Shown here piece after piece: positions 57,601-60,600 of a stretch of 64,000 nucleotides of DNA. Origin of the DNA: Megalonaias nervosa (taxonomy: Eukaryota > Mollusca > Bivalvia > Unionida > Unionidae); contig JAECUM010001807.1 of NCBI GenBank assembly GCA_016617855.1, positions 1 through 64,000 of the forward strand, written 5' to 3'. Numbering within the stretch: position 1 is the first letter of the stretch; each line of letters opens with the position of its first letter. A program made the translations under genes and the position numbers. The notes beneath the pieces are model-generated. The model saw nothing but the letters and a program-made list of their open reading frames with translations. It was not told the DNA's origin and did no database searches.

Positions 57601-60600
57601 TCTGTTGCATTGTATACCTGTACCCAACGGAAAATAGCGAATTACAGTGTAGTCTTTCTATTATACTGTATAATTCTTAAAATGACCCAAGGTTTAATTC
57701 AACAGTTGGTAGGAGTCACCTATTTTCTCAGCAGCATCTTGGTATGATCAAATGCCAAGTGGCTTTTTAATATCTTAATCAAAGTGAAAATATTCCATTT
57801 GTCTCAAAGTTTTTAATTATTTTTTGACACAGCTAAGCACTCTTCTTCTCTTACTTTTTGCTCCTCAACAGTCTTCTCAGCTCGTTCACATCGACTTTTC
57901 AGTTCAGTCACCTCCTTCCTGGCAGCTCTGAGCTCATCTCTCATCTCCATCACTTCCTGTCGCTTCTGACGATTACTGGCTAGACACCGCTCCAGCTCCG
58001 CCTTCAAGTTAGAGACTATATCATCTGAGCCAGAGGTCATGGTCGTTGTCCTAAAAAAATAATCACAAAAAGACTAGTTGTGAGCAAACTCACACAATAT
58101 ACCTGTTGGCACAAGTCATTATTGCTAAGTGATGTCAAACAAAGCCCCCAAAAATAAAATAAAAACACAACATAAAATGGAAGGATGAGATGATGAATGC
58201 ATGCATGCATAGTAATAGTGAATGCCACAGACAAATACAATCCATTCTTAAAACAGAGGGGGATGAGAAGTGGAAGAACATCTACCAATGCATTCATATA
58301 GTCACTAAAATAATTGTCACTTTTGTACACACCTAAATGGATAGATTTTCTCATATAATACCATGCCATTTCTCACCTGTAATTTGATCAAATACATTAT
58401 TTCATGTCCAGATCAAAGAGAAATCGCAGAACTAGATAGAATGTGAACAAAATACAGTCATGAACAGTAAAGATTTCACTTGGTACTGCAAGGGAGGTTT
58501 CACATCTTGGATTATTTCTTATTTTCTTGTAACTCAATATGACTGACATAACAGATTCATATTTTACATAAAACAATTGCAAGGAAAATCAATAGGGCCA
58601 AGGTCCTAAAATTCATAATGATAGATTCTCATACTGTACAGCAAGGACCATAATTAACTATCACTACAGATCTCTAACCTGGAAAAATGAAACAAATAAG
58701 CCAGGACCTGTATGTGGAGCCCACATTCAATGCATCACTTTAAAAAAGTAAACTTTACACCAAGGTCAATGGTTGAACGAGCATGTCACAAAAATGACAA
58801 GTGTTAGCCTCAAAATGATTCATCCAAAAATCTATCAAGGGCCTTAGTAAATATAAGCAAATGAAAAATATGTTACCAAAACCTTAAATCTTCTATGACT
58901 GTGACCTTAACCAAACAGTCATAGGGGCAAACAACTGTGTCGCAAAATGAATTCTCATAGCTACATGATTGATTCATCACAACTATGAACAAAATCCATC
59001 AAGGGGTTTAGGAAATATAAGCAAATGACAATCGTATCCTTAATGGTTAAAACTGTTCCAGTAAAACATACTTGGGACCTAGAGAAGGCACTTTCAATGT
59101 GGAGTAGTGACCCATAGGTGCAATTAGGAATTCTGAACAATTTTCATATGAACTCTGGATAATAAGAGTAGCCTGGCATTTTTTTTATATTAAAAAAACT
59201 GATTTCTCTGGGCACCATGTATGTTGAAATGGAAAAGCCCTGAAGAAAACTAGTTATTCCTAATTATAATATAATTTACTTTTTAATGAGCAAGTAATGA
59301 AAACCAGCAACCACAGTAAAGGAATTTGTCTTTAAATTAGAACATAACATATTTTCACAAGCAAGTAAAGAAAACCAACAACTACATTAAAAGCATTTTA
59401 TCTTTTACTTTGTACAGAATCACCTTTAGAGGATTTTTTAAAATTAATTTTAGATTGATTTGACTAGCTGTCATGACACAAGCAGATGCCTTAATTTTCA
59501 CTGCACATTGTTAATCCAGTAACTGACTCCTGACATCATGTTATGGGGCCATATGTGGCTGCATGGTCTACTGCACTTACTTTTACAGATCACTGAAATC
59601 TCACCTCTTTCTGCGTGTGTTTAAGTCTTGGGCTCGGCCAACATGGGCATGTGAGAAAACTTGCCAGTAGCTTCCTGTGACCCAGTGATTCTTCTGAATT
59701 TTTTCCAGATTCTTCTCCACCAAATAAACTAGCCGCCATGTACAGCCTATCATGTGCTGAAAAATGGTATTAAATCCAAGACAACAACAACAAAACAACA
59801 TCATGTTGCTATTGGGACAAATAGAGTCCCTAAAAGTTGTCCTTGTATGTACTGATAATGTTGCATTTACAATACAGTCAAAATGCAAGCTAAGTAGTAT
59901 AGTTAGTTACTTTGGAGTCATTCCCTTTGAAGAATATGAAGAATCAAAGTCCAGCGTCTTCTTAATTCCCAGATCAAGAAGAGAGTCATCATGAGCTGCC
60001 CCACCATGAATTGTCTGCCCTTGACTGAGCACCCCAAGAGAGGAGGCAGATTCAAACATGCTTAGTTGTTCTTTTAGATCTTTTATTTCATCCTGAAAGT
60101 GTAAAAAAGAAAGAAAAAAAACCATAATATATTACACGGTCCATTGTTTTCAAGAACCTATCAGAAATTCTGCAATAGCAATGTCTATTCATGACCCAGC
60201 ATGAAACTACAATCAATACTCACATACATTCAAGCAAAAAGCTATGTAACAAGCTCAAACAGCCTAGTATAAAGCAATGACAATGATCGCCAATTCTGAA
60301 GCCCAACATCCAAACAGCCGTAATGGAATACTGTCAGCTGATGACATAACATTCTGTTCAAAGCTTACCGTATAATGTTACAAGAGACATGCATACTAAG
60401 CTGTAGTTCAGTGACAGGCACTAAGAGGTAAAGGGTTAATGGAAATATTTCTTCAAACCTCTCCAGTTAGATTTTACTTACATATGATAAATACAATTCT
60501 GTCTAACAGCCACATACAGCAGCAGCATGGAAATAATCCAAGGAAGTAAACATTACAATCAGTGCTAAATACACAAATTAATACACTACTGGCTCAAAAA

